Position numbers and translations under genes: made by a program
In this document: one piece after another, positions 8,641 through 16,676 of the stretch
How the letters are laid out: each line of letters starts with the position of its first letter
Numbering within the stretch: position 1 is the first letter of the stretch
From: Pseudorhodoferax soli
GTDB lineage: Bacteria > Pseudomonadota > Gammaproteobacteria > Burkholderiales > Burkholderiaceae_C
Assembly (NCBI RefSeq): GCF_003337555.1
Contig: NZ_QPJK01000014.1
Location: forward strand, 101,475 to 165,474
Direction of reading: 5' to 3'
DNA length: 64,000 nt
Notes under the pieces: generated by a model
The model's database searches: none
Told to the model about the DNA's origin: nothing
Seen by the model: the letters and a program-made list of their open reading frames with translations, nothing else

Positions 8641-9564
8641 ATGTTCGCTCCCCCTGAGAAATGCAAGGCCGAGGTCTTCACGCGCATCCCCGAGCGCTTC
8701 CACGTGAAGGACCGCCAGAGCGAATGGGCCCGCACGCAGCTGCACGGGGCGCCGGCGCCGGTGTTCCTCGAAGGCCCCTCGTTCGACCGCGACGGCAACC
8801 TGTGGGTGGTCGACATTCCGTGGGGCCGCATCTTCCGCATCGACCCGCAGGGCGGCGTGGAACTCGCGGCCGAATACGACGGCGAACCCAACGGCCTGAA
8901 GTTCCACTCCGACGGCCGCGCCTTCATTGCCGACTACCGGCGCGGCATCATGGTGCTGGACCCGCGCACGGGCCGCGTGGAGCCCTACCTGGAGCGCGCC
9001 CGGCTGGAGCGCTTCAAGGGCTGCAACGACCTGTTCTTCGCGTCCAACGGCGACCTGTACTTCACCGACCAGGGCCAGACCGGGCTGCACGACGCGAGCG
9101 GCCGGCTGTTCCGGCTGCGCGCCTCGGGCCAGCTCGACCTGGTGCTGCAGGGCATCCCGAGCCCCAACGGCCTGGTCATGAACCTGGACGAGACCGCGGT
9201 GTACCTGGCCGTCACCCGCGACAACGCGATCTGGCGCGTGCCGCTGATGGCCGACGGCACGGCCACCAAGGTCGGCGCCTACATCCGCATGAGCGGTGGC
9301 GGAGGGCCCGACGGCATCGCGCTGGATGCGCAGGGCGGGCTGGCGGTCTGCCACGTGGGCTTCGGCGCGGTCTGGATCTTCAGCCCGCGCGGCGAGCCGC
9401 TCGTGCGCATCGACGCGCCCGACGGCGGCACCTACACCACCAATTGCGCCTACGGTGGCGCGGACGGCCGCACGCTGTACATGCTGGAGTCCAAGAGCGG
9501 CTGCGTGTTCACGGCGCGCGTGGCGGTGCCGGGCCGTGCCATGTACGGCCAGTCTCGGGACTAA
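8641..9564 (+). CDS. SMP-30/gluconolactonase-family beta-propeller hydrolase
   Basis: 307 aa. Six-bladed propeller of the SMP-30/LRE type: EGPSFDRDGNLWVVD supplies the metal-binding Glu, and GCNDLFFASNGDLYFTD and PDGIALDAQGGLAV are the later blade motifs with conserved Asn and Asp. Such enzymes open sugar or other lactones. There is no signal peptide, so it acts in the cytoplasm. GGAGG lies 5 bases before its ATG and it is translationally linked to the second TRAP permease. With the amidohydrolase at 47 it gives the island two candidate ring-opening hydrolases. Confidence 0.85.
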   Translation: MFAPPEKCKAEVFTRIPERFHVKDRQSEWARTQLHGAPAPVFLEGPSFDRDGNLWVVDIPWGRIFRIDPQGGVELAAEYDGEPNGLKFHSDGRAFIADYRRGIMVLDPRTGRVEPYLERARLERFKGCNDLFFASNGDLYFTDQGQTGLHDASGRLFRLRASGQLDLVLQGIPSPNGLVMNLDETAVYLAVTRDNAIWRVPLMADGTATKVGAYIRMSGGGGPDGIALDAQGGLAVCHVGFGAVWIFSPRGEPLVRIDAPDGGTYTTNCAYGGADGRTLYMLESKSGCVFTARVAVPGRAMYGQSRD

Positions 9565-9586
9565 CCCTGGTTTGACGCGCAAAGCA

Positions 9587-9604
9587 CTGCGCGGCGCCGC
9601 GCAG
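9587..9604. promoter_or_regulatory. Perfect 18-bp GC palindrome before the second IclR gene
   Basis: CTGCGCGGCGCCGCGCAG reads the same on both strands and lies 20 bases upstream of the ATG of the second IclR gene, in the only gap between the lactonase and that gene. It could be an operator, or the stem of a transcript hairpin; no T-run follows, so a classical terminator is unlikely. Confidence 0.4.
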
Positions 9605-9624
9605 GCGCCCAGAATGCCGGCCCC

Positions 9625-10440
9625 ATGAAGCTCGAAGACCTCGTCCTGGAAGCCGCCGCGCCCCACGGCCCGGAGCGCAGCGGCACGCAAAGCCTCGCAC
9701 GGGGCATCAAGCTCTTGCGCATGGTCGCCACGCGGCCCGGTTTCGGCTGGCGCCTGTCTGATCTCGCGGCCGCCTGCGGCCAGGACAAGGCCACCGTGCA
9801 CCGCATGCTGGCCTGCCTGGTGGAGGAGCGGCTGGTGCTGCAGCGCGCCAGCGACCGCCACTACCTGCCGGGCCCGCTGATGTGCGAGCTCGGCCTCGCG
9901 CTGCCCGACCGCGCGCAGTTCCTGCGGGCGGCGGAACCGCAGGTGGCGGCGTTCGCGCGGCGCATGGCGGGCATCGCGCTGCTGCTGCTGCGCAGTGGCA
10001 ACGAATACGTCTGTGCCCAGCGCGCCGGCAGCCTGGTGCTGTCGGGGCTGATGGTCTACCCCGGCACGCGCCGCCCGCTGTTCACCTCGGTCGGCGGGGT
10101 GGCCATCCTGCAGACCCGGCCGGCCGCCGAGGTGCGCGCCGTGCTGCTGGACAACGTGGCGCAGGAGATCGGCCGGCGCGGCACCGGCCGGCTCGAGGCA
10201 CTGCAGAAGATGCGTGAGCGCTCGGACCGCCATGGCTTCGGCGTGAACCTGGGCGATGTGGTGCCGGGCGTGCACGCGCTGGCCGTGCCCGTGTGCGACA
10301 GCGCGGGCGATGCCTTCGCGGCGCTGTGCCTGATCGGCACGCCCGAGCTCTATGGCGAGGAACGGCTGGCGCCGTTGCAGGGCGAACTGCAGGCCGCGGC
10401 GGCGCTGCTGGCAGCCGACGCGCGCAAGTTCAACATGTAA
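9625..10440 (+). CDS. IclR-family transcriptional regulator (copy 2)
   Basis: 271 aa; winged helix-turn-helix near residues 45-90 (WRLSDLAAACGQDKATVHRML), then the effector domain. It is a close paralogue of the regulator at 3782, most alike in the HTH, suggesting both read the same DNA sequence while effector pockets may differ. The final codons KFNM* are written within the operator palindrome of the next promoter (10428-10443), so the gene end and the downstream control site overlap. Confidence 0.9.
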   Translation: MKLEDLVLEAAAPHGPERSGTQSLARGIKLLRMVATRPGFGWRLSDLAAACGQDKATVHRMLACLVEERLVLQRASDRHYLPGPLMCELGLALPDRAQFLRAAEPQVAAFARRMAGIALLLLRSGNEYVCAQRAGSLVLSGLMVYPGTRRPLFTSVGGVAILQTRPAAEVRAVLLDNVAQEIGRRGTGRLEALQKMRERSDRHGFGVNLGDVVPGVHALAVPVCDSAGDAFAALCLIGTPELYGEERLAPLQGELQAAAALLAADARKFNM

Positions 10441-10499
10441 AACGGGCGCTGCGCCGGTGCGTGGCAGCGCGCCGGCCTGCGCTTAAGGTCGTGGCCATG
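10428..10499 (+). promoter_or_regulatory. Regulon promoter copy 2: palindrome plus TAAGGT element
   Basis: GTTCAACATGTAAAAC (10428-10443) overlaps the end of the second IclR gene; TAAGGT starts at 10484, again exactly 56 bp from the start of the palindrome, followed by GGCCATG. It drives the FMN-dependent dehydrogenase. The right half-site is weaker than in copy 1. A bulged inverted repeat (GTGGCCATG...CATGCCAC, about 10491-10512) lies between the promoter and the start codon and may form a leader hairpin. Confidence 0.68.
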
Positions 10500-10516
10500 T
10501 TCTTCCATGCCACGCC

Positions 10517-11743
10517 ATGAAGCTGCAATCCGCTGTCAACCTGGACGACCTGCGCCGCATGGCGCGCCGCAAGCTGCCGCGCATCGCCTTCGATTTCATC
10601 GAGGGCGGGGCCGACGACGAGCTCTGCCTGGCGCGCAACCGCGCCGCCTTCGCGCAGCACCGGCTGCTGCCGCGCTACCTGCGCGACGTGCGCCAGCGCG
10701 AGCAGTCGGTGACGCTGTTCGGGCGCCGTTACGCGAGCCCCATCGGCATCTCGCCGACCGGGCTGGCCGGGCTGTTCAGGCCCGACGCCGACCGCATGCT
10801 GGCCGCGGCCGCACGCGCCGCCGACGTGCCCTTCCTGCTGTCCAGCGCGGCCAACGCGGCGCTGGAGGACGCGCTGCCCGTGGCGCCCGAGCATGTCTGG
10901 TTCCAGATGTACTGCACGAGCGACCCGGCCATCAACGCCGACCTCGTGGCGCGCGCACGCAAGGCCCAGGTGCGGGTGCTCGTGGTGTCGGTGGATGTGC
11001 CCGTGAATTCCAACCGCGAGCGCAACCGGCGCAATGGCTTCTCGCGCCCGTTCCGCATGACGCCGGGCGTGGCGCTGGAGGCGCTGGGCCATCCGATGTG
11101 GGTGCTGCGCTACCTGCGCACGGGCGGCGTCCCGATGATGCGCAACTGGCTGCCCTACGCCCCGGCCGGTGCCGATGCCGGCGAGGTGGCCGACCTCTAC
11201 GGCACGCTGACGCCTGCGCCCATGGTCGACTGGGAGCACCTGCGCCGCATCCGCGCGGGCTGGCCCGGGCCGCTGGTCGTCAAGGGCCTGCTGCACCCGG
11301 ACGATGCGCGTGCGGCGGTGGCGCTGGGCGTGGACGGCCTGGTGGTCTCCAACCACGGCGGCCGCCAGCTCGACACCGCGCCCGCGCCGCTCGAGATGCT
11401 GCCGGCCATCCGTGCAGCCGTGGGGCCGGATGTGCCGCTGCTGCTGGACAGTGGCGTGCGGCGCGGCTCGGACGCGGTGATCGCGCGCTGCCTGGGCGCC
11501 GACGCCGTGATCTTCGGCCGGCCCACGCTGTACGGCGTGGCCGCGGCCGGGCAGGCCGGTGCATTGCATGCGCTGCAGATCATGCGGCGCGAGATCGACG
11601 CGGTGCTGGCGCAGATCGGCTGCGCGCGCTATGAGGCGCTGGACGCGGGCTACCTGTGGCCCGGCATGGCGGCCGCCACCGCAAGTTCAACATGTGAAAG
11701 CGCCGTGCCGGCCGAGGCGCCCCTGGCGAAGGTCTGGGGCTAA
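10517..11743 (+). CDS. FMN-dependent alpha-hydroxy-acid dehydrogenase (LldD/MdlB family)
   Basis: 408 aa. FMN enzyme fold with the active-site motif SNHGGRQLD (catalytic His280, Arg283), the Lys256 of VVKG, and DSGVRRGSD. Relatives oxidise L-lactate, mandelate or glycolate to 2-oxo acids. The family normally ends near residue 385. Here a tail of about 23 residues continues through the third regulon promoter and stops at the TAA inside its TAAGGT element, so the tail is encoded by control DNA and may have no function. Alone in its transcription unit. Exact substrate unknown. Confidence 0.88.
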   Translation: MKLQSAVNLDDLRRMARRKLPRIAFDFIEGGADDELCLARNRAAFAQHRLLPRYLRDVRQREQSVTLFGRRYASPIGISPTGLAGLFRPDADRMLAAAARAADVPFLLSSAANAALEDALPVAPEHVWFQMYCTSDPAINADLVARARKAQVRVLVVSVDVPVNSNRERNRRNGFSRPFRMTPGVALEALGHPMWVLRYLRTGGVPMMRNWLPYAPAGADAGEVADLYGTLTPAPMVDWEHLRRIRAGWPGPLVVKGLLHPDDARAAVALGVDGLVVSNHGGRQLDTAPAPLEMLPAIRAAVGPDVPLLLDSGVRRGSDAVIARCLGADAVIFGRPTLYGVAAAGQAGALHALQIMRREIDAVLAQIGCARYEALDAGYLWPGMAAATASSTCESAVPAEAPLAKVWG

Positions 11744-11756
11744 GGTTCCGGCCACC
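11685..11756 (+). promoter_or_regulatory. Regulon promoter copy 3: palindrome plus TAAGGT element
   Basis: GTTCAACATGTGAAAG (11685-11700) with TAAGGT from 11741, 56 bp from the palindrome start, then CCGGCCACC. It lies inside the 3' end of the FMN dehydrogenase gene, whose stop codon is the TAA of the element. It drives the dioxygenase-aldolase pair. Confidence 0.68.
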
Positions 11757-11778
11757 GAAGTTTGGAGACACACCACCC

Positions 11779-12657
11779 ATGACCGCGATCCGCACCACGC
11801 CACTGCATTCCGACTATGTCGTGCAGGTGCATGCCTTCATCCCCGACCTGCTGGACGATGCCGCCGCCATCGCCGAGCTCAAGGCCCAGTGGCAGCGCAC
11901 GCCGGTGATGGTGTTCCGCCGCCAGTCGCTGGACGAGCACGAGCTCGTGCGCTTCACCGCGCACTTCGGCACCTGCGAGACCACGGTGCGCAAGGACATC
12001 CAGTCGCCCTACCACCCGGAGATCATCTACTTCAGCACGCTCAAGTACCACGACGGCCGCTTCGTCGGCGGCTTCGCGGGCGGCGAGGACGTGGACTGGC
12101 ATTCGGACCAGACCTTCCAGGTGCGGCCGGCCACGGGCGCCATCCTGTACGGCACCGAGGTGCCGCGCGACGGCGGCGACATCTACTGGTCCAACCAGTA
12201 CGGCGCCTGGGACCTGCTGCCAGACGATGTTCGTGCGCTCATCGATGGCCGCACCGGCGTGTACCGCTATGCCAAGCGCTACGCCATGCTCAACACCGCC
12301 GAGCTCAAGGACAAGGAGAAGGCCAACGCGCTGCTGAGCCTGCCGGACGCCCGCCACCCCGTGGTGCTGACGCACCCGCGCACCGGCCGCAAGGCGCTGT
12401 ACGCCGACCAGACCACGCTGGTGGAGATCGAGGGCCTCACGCCGGAGCAGAACGCGCGCGTGCTGCCGATCCTGTTCGCCGCGGGCGGCGACCCCGCGCT
12501 GGTCTACCGCCACAAGGTGCACAACGGCGACGTGATGATGTGGGACAACGGCTGCGTGCTGCACCGGCGCGACCAGATGTACCTGACCCAGCCGCGCCTC
12601 ATGAAGCGCACCACCTTCCGCGTACCCGCCGCCGAGCACTGCCTGCCGCATGCCTGA
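11779..12657 (+). CDS. TauD/TfdA-family Fe(II)/2-oxoglutarate dioxygenase
   Basis: 292 aa. The iron triad is visible: WHSDQTF gives His108 and Asp110, and CVLHRRD gives the distal His262, with an Arg at 273 or 277 able to bind 2-oxoglutarate. The family hydroxylates taurine, phenoxyacetates, gamma-butyrobetaine and other small acids, often releasing a leaving group. It has its own regulon promoter and is followed by an RraA-like gene. The reaction is firm at family level; the substrate is not predictable from motifs. Confidence 0.87.
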   Translation: MTAIRTTPLHSDYVVQVHAFIPDLLDDAAAIAELKAQWQRTPVMVFRRQSLDEHELVRFTAHFGTCETTVRKDIQSPYHPEIIYFSTLKYHDGRFVGGFAGGEDVDWHSDQTFQVRPATGAILYGTEVPRDGGDIYWSNQYGAWDLLPDDVRALIDGRTGVYRYAKRYAMLNTAELKDKEKANALLSLPDARHPVVLTHPRTGRKALYADQTTLVEIEGLTPEQNARVLPILFAAGGDPALVYRHKVHNGDVMMWDNGCVLHRRDQMYLTQPRLMKRTTFRVPAAEHCLPHA

Positions 12658-12667
12658 AAGAACGACG

Positions 12668-13378
12668 ATGACGCAATCCAATGTCTACCTGCGCGTGAAC
12701 CGCGTGGCCGCTGAGCTGTGCGCGAAGGCGCGCGAGGTCACCGTGGCCGACCTGCACGAGAGCACCGCCCACCTGGGCTTCACCGGCCTGATGTCGGCGC
12801 GCATGCGGCGCATCTCGCCGGGCGCGAAGATCGCCGGCCCCGCCGTCACGGCGCTGTGCCAGCCCGGCGACAACCTCATGATGCACCGCGCGCTGCGCCT
12901 GGCGCAGCCGGGCGACGTGCTGGTCGTGCACAGCCTGGGCGAGACCTCGGCGGCGCAATGGGGCGACGTGGCCACCACTTACGCGGTCGAGAAGGGCCTG
13001 GCGGGCGTCGTCGTGCACGGCTGCGTGCGCGATGTGGACCAGGTGCTGGCCATGGGCTTCGCGGTCTGGGCGACCCACGTGTGGCCGGTGCATGCCGACA
13101 AGGGCAAGGGCGGCGGCGTGAACATTCCCATCCCTTGCGCCGACGTGCTGGTGCGGCCGGGCGACCTGATCGTGGCCGACGGCGACGGCGTGATCGCCAT
13201 CCCGCGTGCCGAGGCGGCGCGCGTGGTCGACGCGGCCCAGGCCAAGATGAAGAAGGAGGCCGAGTTCGCCGCCGCCATCCGCGGCGGTGCAGCGGTCTGG
13301 GAGTTGAGCGGTGCAGACAAGGCCTATACCCAGCTCGGCATCGTCGAGCACGAGGCGGCCTTCGACGACCCGGCTTGA
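12668..13378 (+). CDS. RraA-like / HMG-CHA aldolase family protein
   Basis: 236 aa from ATG 12668; an ATG at 12650 overlapping the previous gene is possible but has no ribosome site. The GCVRDVD motif (Arg121, Asp122) is the signature that separates metal-dependent 4-hydroxy-4-methyl-2-oxoglutarate / 4-carboxy-4-hydroxy-2-oxoadipate aldolases in this fold. Such enzymes split tertiary 2-oxo-4-hydroxy acids to pyruvate plus a second keto acid. Cotranscribed with the dioxygenase, it could be the last carbon-carbon cleavage step of the pathway. It is less likely to be the RNase E regulator RraA, given its position. Confidence 0.8.
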   Translation: MTQSNVYLRVNRVAAELCAKAREVTVADLHESTAHLGFTGLMSARMRRISPGAKIAGPAVTALCQPGDNLMMHRALRLAQPGDVLVVHSLGETSAAQWGDVATTYAVEKGLAGVVVHGCVRDVDQVLAMGFAVWATHVWPVHADKGKGGGVNIPIPCADVLVRPGDLIVADGDGVIAIPRAEAARVVDAAQAKMKKEAEFAAAIRGGAAVWELSGADKAYTQLGIVEHEAAFDDPA

Positions 13379-13420
13379 ACGTTTCTGTGGTCTGCCGCGG
13401 AAAGGACCAAAAAGTCTGGC

Positions 13421-13426
13421 TATAAT
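13421..13426 (+). promoter_or_regulatory. -10 box of the tRNA-Glu promoter
   Basis: A consensus TATAAT placed 11 bases before the first base of tRNA-Glu. No clear TTGACA at 16-18 bp upstream. Confidence 0.65.
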
Positions 13427-13437
13427 GCGGGCTGTCC

Positions 13438-13512
13438 GGAGCTATCGTCTATCGGTTAGGACATCAGATTTTCATTCTGAGAAGCGGGGTTCGACTCCCC
13501 GTAGCTCCTCCA
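13438..13512 (+). tRNA. tRNA-Glu (anticodon TTC)
   Basis: Acceptor arms GGAGCTA and TAGCTCC pair fully, with CCA encoded at 13510-13512. The anticodon stem TCAGA/TCTGA closes the loop TTTTCAT with anticodon TTC. The T-arm GGGGTTCGACTCCCC is canonical. Confidence 0.97.
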
Positions 13513-13521
13513 GGATTCATC

Positions 13522-13553
13522 CGCCCTGCACCACCTGCCTGCGTCGCAGGGCG
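13522..13553 (+). terminator. Possible terminator hairpin after tRNA-Glu
   Basis: CGCCCTGC at 13522-13529 pairs with GCAGGGCG at 13546-13553. The loop is 16 bases and no T-run follows, so it may be a processing structure instead. Confidence 0.35.
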
Positions 13554-13608
13554 CGTCTTCAGCACCTCGGTGCCCCCCTCTTTCGATTGCAAGCCGCCTG
13601 ACCAGGCC

Positions 13609-14115
13609 TCACTCGGCCCGTGGGCGCAGCCGCATGCTGTCGCGGTCCATGCTGACCTCGAAGTGCTGCAGGAAGTTCTGGCCCAGGAGGGCCTGGGCGT
13701 CGTTGGCGCCCAGTTGCAGCCCGACACCCACGCGCAGGCCGCGCACGGCCGCGCCGCCTTGCAGTTCGATGCGCCCGGCCCGCACCATGCGGCCCTCGCG
13801 CACGCCGTTCGCGGTGCGAAATTGCGTGGGCTCGCCGCCTTCCAGGCCGGCGCGGCGGGCCAGTGCTTCGCTGACGCCGACCACGCTGGCGCCGGTGTCC
13901 ACGAGGAACATCACCGGCTCGCCGTTGATGCTGCCGGCGATGCGGAAGTGCCCGTCGGCATGGCGCGGGATCAGCAGTTCGCCGGTGGCCGTCACACGCG
14001 CCGCACGCGGCTGCTGCCAGCGGTCCATGGCCCAGTACAGCAGCGCCATCACCGCGAGCCAGAAGGCCACCATGGCGAGCGCGCCGCGCAGCACCATGCC
14101 GCGCTGCCGGCTCAC
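13609..14115 (-). CDS. Membrane-anchored retropepsin-like aspartic protease (TIGR02281 type)
   Basis: 168 aa from GTG 14115, chosen because AAGGAGG lies 6 bases upstream and the GTG overlaps the permease stop. One N-terminal helix (GALAMVAFWLAVMALLYWAM) is followed by a clan AA domain with VDTGASVVGVS carrying the single catalytic Asp, and LLGQNFLQ, the second flap-region motif. One Asp per chain means it must dimerise. Role unknown; it is coupled to an ABC permease and ATPase, which suggests an envelope function. Confidence 0.82.
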   Translation of the reverse strand: MSRQRGMVLRGALAMVAFWLAVMALLYWAMDRWQQPRAARVTATGELLIPRHADGHFRIAGSINGEPVMFLVDTGASVVGVSEALARRAGLEGGEPTQFRTANGVREGRMVRAGRIELQGGAAVRGLRVGVGLQLGANDAQALLGQNFLQHFEVSMDRDSMRLRPRAE

Positions 14116-16676
14116 CAATCCTCCTTGACGGCCATGACCGCGTCGCGCCCGGCCGCGGCACGGCCAGCGAGCCAGGCCGTCAGCGTGCCCGCAGCCACGA
14201 CGGCCGCGCACAGCGCCAGCAGCCGGCCCCAGGGCGCGTGCAGGTCCATGGTCCAGTGGAAGCTCTGCGGGTTGACCACGTGCACCAGCACCACCGCCAC
14301 CGCCAGGCCCAGCGCCAGGCCGGCGATGGCGCCGATCAGCGTCCAGGCAGCGCCTTCGCCGGCCACCACCGCCAGGATCTGCCGGCGCGTCAGCCCCAGG
14401 TGGGCGAGCAGGCCGAACTCCTTGCGCCGTGCCAGCACCTGGGCGCTGAAGCTGGCGGCCACGCCGAACAGCCCGATGCCGATGGCCACGGCCTGCAGCC
14501 AGTAGGTGACGGCGAAGCTGCGGTCGAAGATGCGCAGCGAGTTGGCACGCAGGGCGCCGACCGAGGTGAACTCCAGCAGCGCGCCGGCGCCAGGGGCCTG
14601 CGCCTCGACCAGCGCGCGCAGGCGCTGCTGCAGGGCCGCGGCGTCGGTGCCCGGTGCCAGCCACAGCGCGATGTCGTTGATGCGGCGGTCGCCCGAGAGC
14701 TGCTGGTAGGCCTGCTGCGGCACCACCACCGCGCCGAACTGGCGCACATAGTCGCGCCACACGCCGGCCACGAACAGCGGCGGCGCGGCGGCCTGCGGGA
14801 ATGCCGCGGCGGCCAGCGCGTCCAGGCGGCTGCCCGGCGTGGCGCCGTACAGGTCGACCATGGGCTCGCTGACGTACACGCCCAGCATGCCCGGCGGCAC
14901 CGGCAGCGCCGCGCCCACCAGCGGCAGGCTGCTGGCCGGGTCGGCGAGGCTGCGGGCCAGCAGCTGCACGGCGGGCCGCTCAGGGTTCAGCTGCACGGCG
15001 CGCTGGCGCGTCGTGGCCACGCGGGCCACGCCTTCGCTGGCGGCCACCGCGGCCACGGTTTCGGGGGAGAAGAACAGCGCGTCGCCGGCCGCCACGGCGG
15101 GGCGCAGGTACAGGTCGGCCGGCAGCACCTGGTCCAGCCAGCCGATCATGGACTCGCGAAAGCTGGCCACCATGACCGTCAGCGCGACGGCCAGGCTCAG
15201 CGCCGCGACCACGCCGCTGACGGCCACGGCCGCGCTCTCGCGCACGCGCCGCGCCCGCTCCACCGCGAGCAGCGGCAGCAGCCGGTGGGCGACACGCGGC
15301 TGCAGCCGGTCGTACAGCGCCTGGATCAGCAGCGGCAGTGCCGTGATGCCGCCGACCAGCAGCAAGGCCACGGAGACATAGGCGCCGAGTGCGATGCCGC
15401 CCACCGGCGGCGCCAGCGCGAGCAGGCCGCCCAGCACCAGCAGCACGACGCTCCACAGCTGCCGGCGGCGGCCGGTCGCCGCCTGGCCCAGGCCTTTGAG
15501 GGCCTGGGCCGGCGGCAGGTTCTGTGCGGCACGGGCCGGCCACCAGCCGCCGGCCAGTGTGGCGGCGATGCCCAGCAGGCCGTAGACGGCGGCCGCCAGC
15601 GGGCGCCACTGCAGCGGTGGGGCGGCCTCGTTGAAGTAGCCGCCGCCCAGGTCGCCGCCGAGCAGCCGCAGGGCGGCGGCGGCGAGCGCCGTGCCCAGCG
15701 CCAGGCCGGCCAGGCTGCCGGCCAGGCCGAGCACCGCCGACTCGGCCAGCACCAGGCGCTGGCGCTCGCGGCCCGTGAGGCCCAGAACGCCCAGCAGCGC
15801 GAACTGCTGCGTGCGACGCGCCACCGACAGCGACAGCACCGAGAACACCAGGAAGGCCCCCGTGAACAGCGCCACCAGCCCCAGCACCGTGAGGTTCACG
15901 CGGTAGGCGCGCGAGAGGTTGCTGACGCGCTGCGCATCCTGCCCGGGCGTCTGCGCGCGCACCTCGGGCGGCAGGGCCAGCGCGGCCAGCACGTCCTCGC
16001 GCGGGGCCCCGGGCGCCAGCTGCACATCGATGCGGGTGATCTCGCCCAGGCGCTCGAACAGGTCCTGCGCGGCGCCGATGTCCATCACGGCCAGCGGCGG
16101 GCCGCCGGCCGCCACCGTGCCGGCCACGCGCACGGGCCGCAGCGCCAGGCCATGCTGCAGCTGCACGCCGTCCATGCCCAGCGCCTGCTGGGCGGCCGGG
16201 TTGAGGAACACCGTGGCCGGCGCGAACCAGGCGTCGCGCGCGCCAGCCAGCCCGGGCGTGGGCGCGGGCAGCAGCTGCGGCGCGAAGGCCGCCACGCGCA
16301 GCGCGTCCAGGCCCAGCACGCGCAGCGGCACGCGCTGGCCGGCGCGGTCCGAGCCGGCCAGGGTCTGCAGCTCCAGCACGGGGCTGGCGTGGCGCACCTG
16401 CGGATGGGCGGCCACGCGTGCGTAGAGGTTCTCGTCGAAGCCGCCCTGCGCGGCACGCAGTTCCAGGTCGGGCTGGCCGTTGACGCTGCGCACGGCGCTG
16501 GCGAACTCGTCCAGCGCCGAGGCATTGATCAGGTGCACGGAGAAGGCCAGTGCCACGCCCAGCATGACGGCGACCACGGCGGCCGCGTTGCGCCAGGGGT
16601 GCTGGCGCAGCTCCTGCCAGGAGTAGCTGGTCAGCAGCGTGCGCAGCACGCCGGCGGGGGCGTCAGCCCTGCGCAT
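14112..16676 (-). CDS. Large ABC transporter permease, FtsX-like (double FtsX domain)
   Basis: 854 aa. An N-terminal membrane segment (AAAVVAVMLGVALAFSVHL) and long periplasmic part are followed by two FtsX-type blocks of three helices, near residues 265-400 and 730-850, with a second periplasmic region between. This is the layout of YbbP-type permeases and LolCE relatives, which act on substrates outside the inner membrane by mechanotransmission. ATG 16676 overlaps the end of the ATPase gene by 14 bases. Partner of the ATPase; substrate unknown. Confidence 0.85.
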   Translation of the reverse strand: MRRADAPAGVLRTLLTSYSWQELRQHPWRNAAAVVAVMLGVALAFSVHLINASALDEFASAVRSVNGQPDLELRAAQGGFDENLYARVAAHPQVRHASPVLELQTLAGSDRAGQRVPLRVLGLDALRVAAFAPQLLPAPTPGLAGARDAWFAPATVFLNPAAQQALGMDGVQLQHGLALRPVRVAGTVAAGGPPLAVMDIGAAQDLFERLGEITRIDVQLAPGAPREDVLAALALPPEVRAQTPGQDAQRVSNLSRAYRVNLTVLGLVALFTGAFLVFSVLSLSVARRTQQFALLGVLGLTGRERQRLVLAESAVLGLAGSLAGLALGTALAAAALRLLGGDLGGGYFNEAAPPLQWRPLAAAVYGLLGIAATLAGGWWPARAAQNLPPAQALKGLGQAATGRRRQLWSVVLLVLGGLLALAPPVGGIALGAYVSVALLLVGGITALPLLIQALYDRLQPRVAHRLLPLLAVERARRVRESAAVAVSGVVAALSLAVALTVMVASFRESMIGWLDQVLPADLYLRPAVAAGDALFFSPETVAAVAASEGVARVATTRQRAVQLNPERPAVQLLARSLADPASSLPLVGAALPVPPGMLGVYVSEPMVDLYGATPGSRLDALAAAAFPQAAAPPLFVAGVWRDYVRQFGAVVVPQQAYQQLSGDRRINDIALWLAPGTDAAALQQRLRALVEAQAPGAGALLEFTSVGALRANSLRIFDRSFAVTYWLQAVAIGIGLFGVAASFSAQVLARRKEFGLLAHLGLTRRQILAVVAGEGAAWTLIGAIAGLALGLAVAVVLVHVVNPQSFHWTMDLHAPWGRLLALCAAVVAAGTLTAWLAGRAAAGRDAVMAVKEDW

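Noticed and set aside
12650..12667. Upstream ATG for the RraA-like gene overlapping the dioxygenase
   Set aside because: No ribosome site and the extra six residues are not in the family; the ATG at 12668 fits better, though the call is not certain.
47..13378. Assignment of the island to the protocatechuate 4,5-cleavage (lig) pathway
   Set aside because: A LigI-like hydrolase and a CHA-aldolase-like protein are present, but ligAB, ligC and ligJ counterparts are absent and the other enzymes do not fit.
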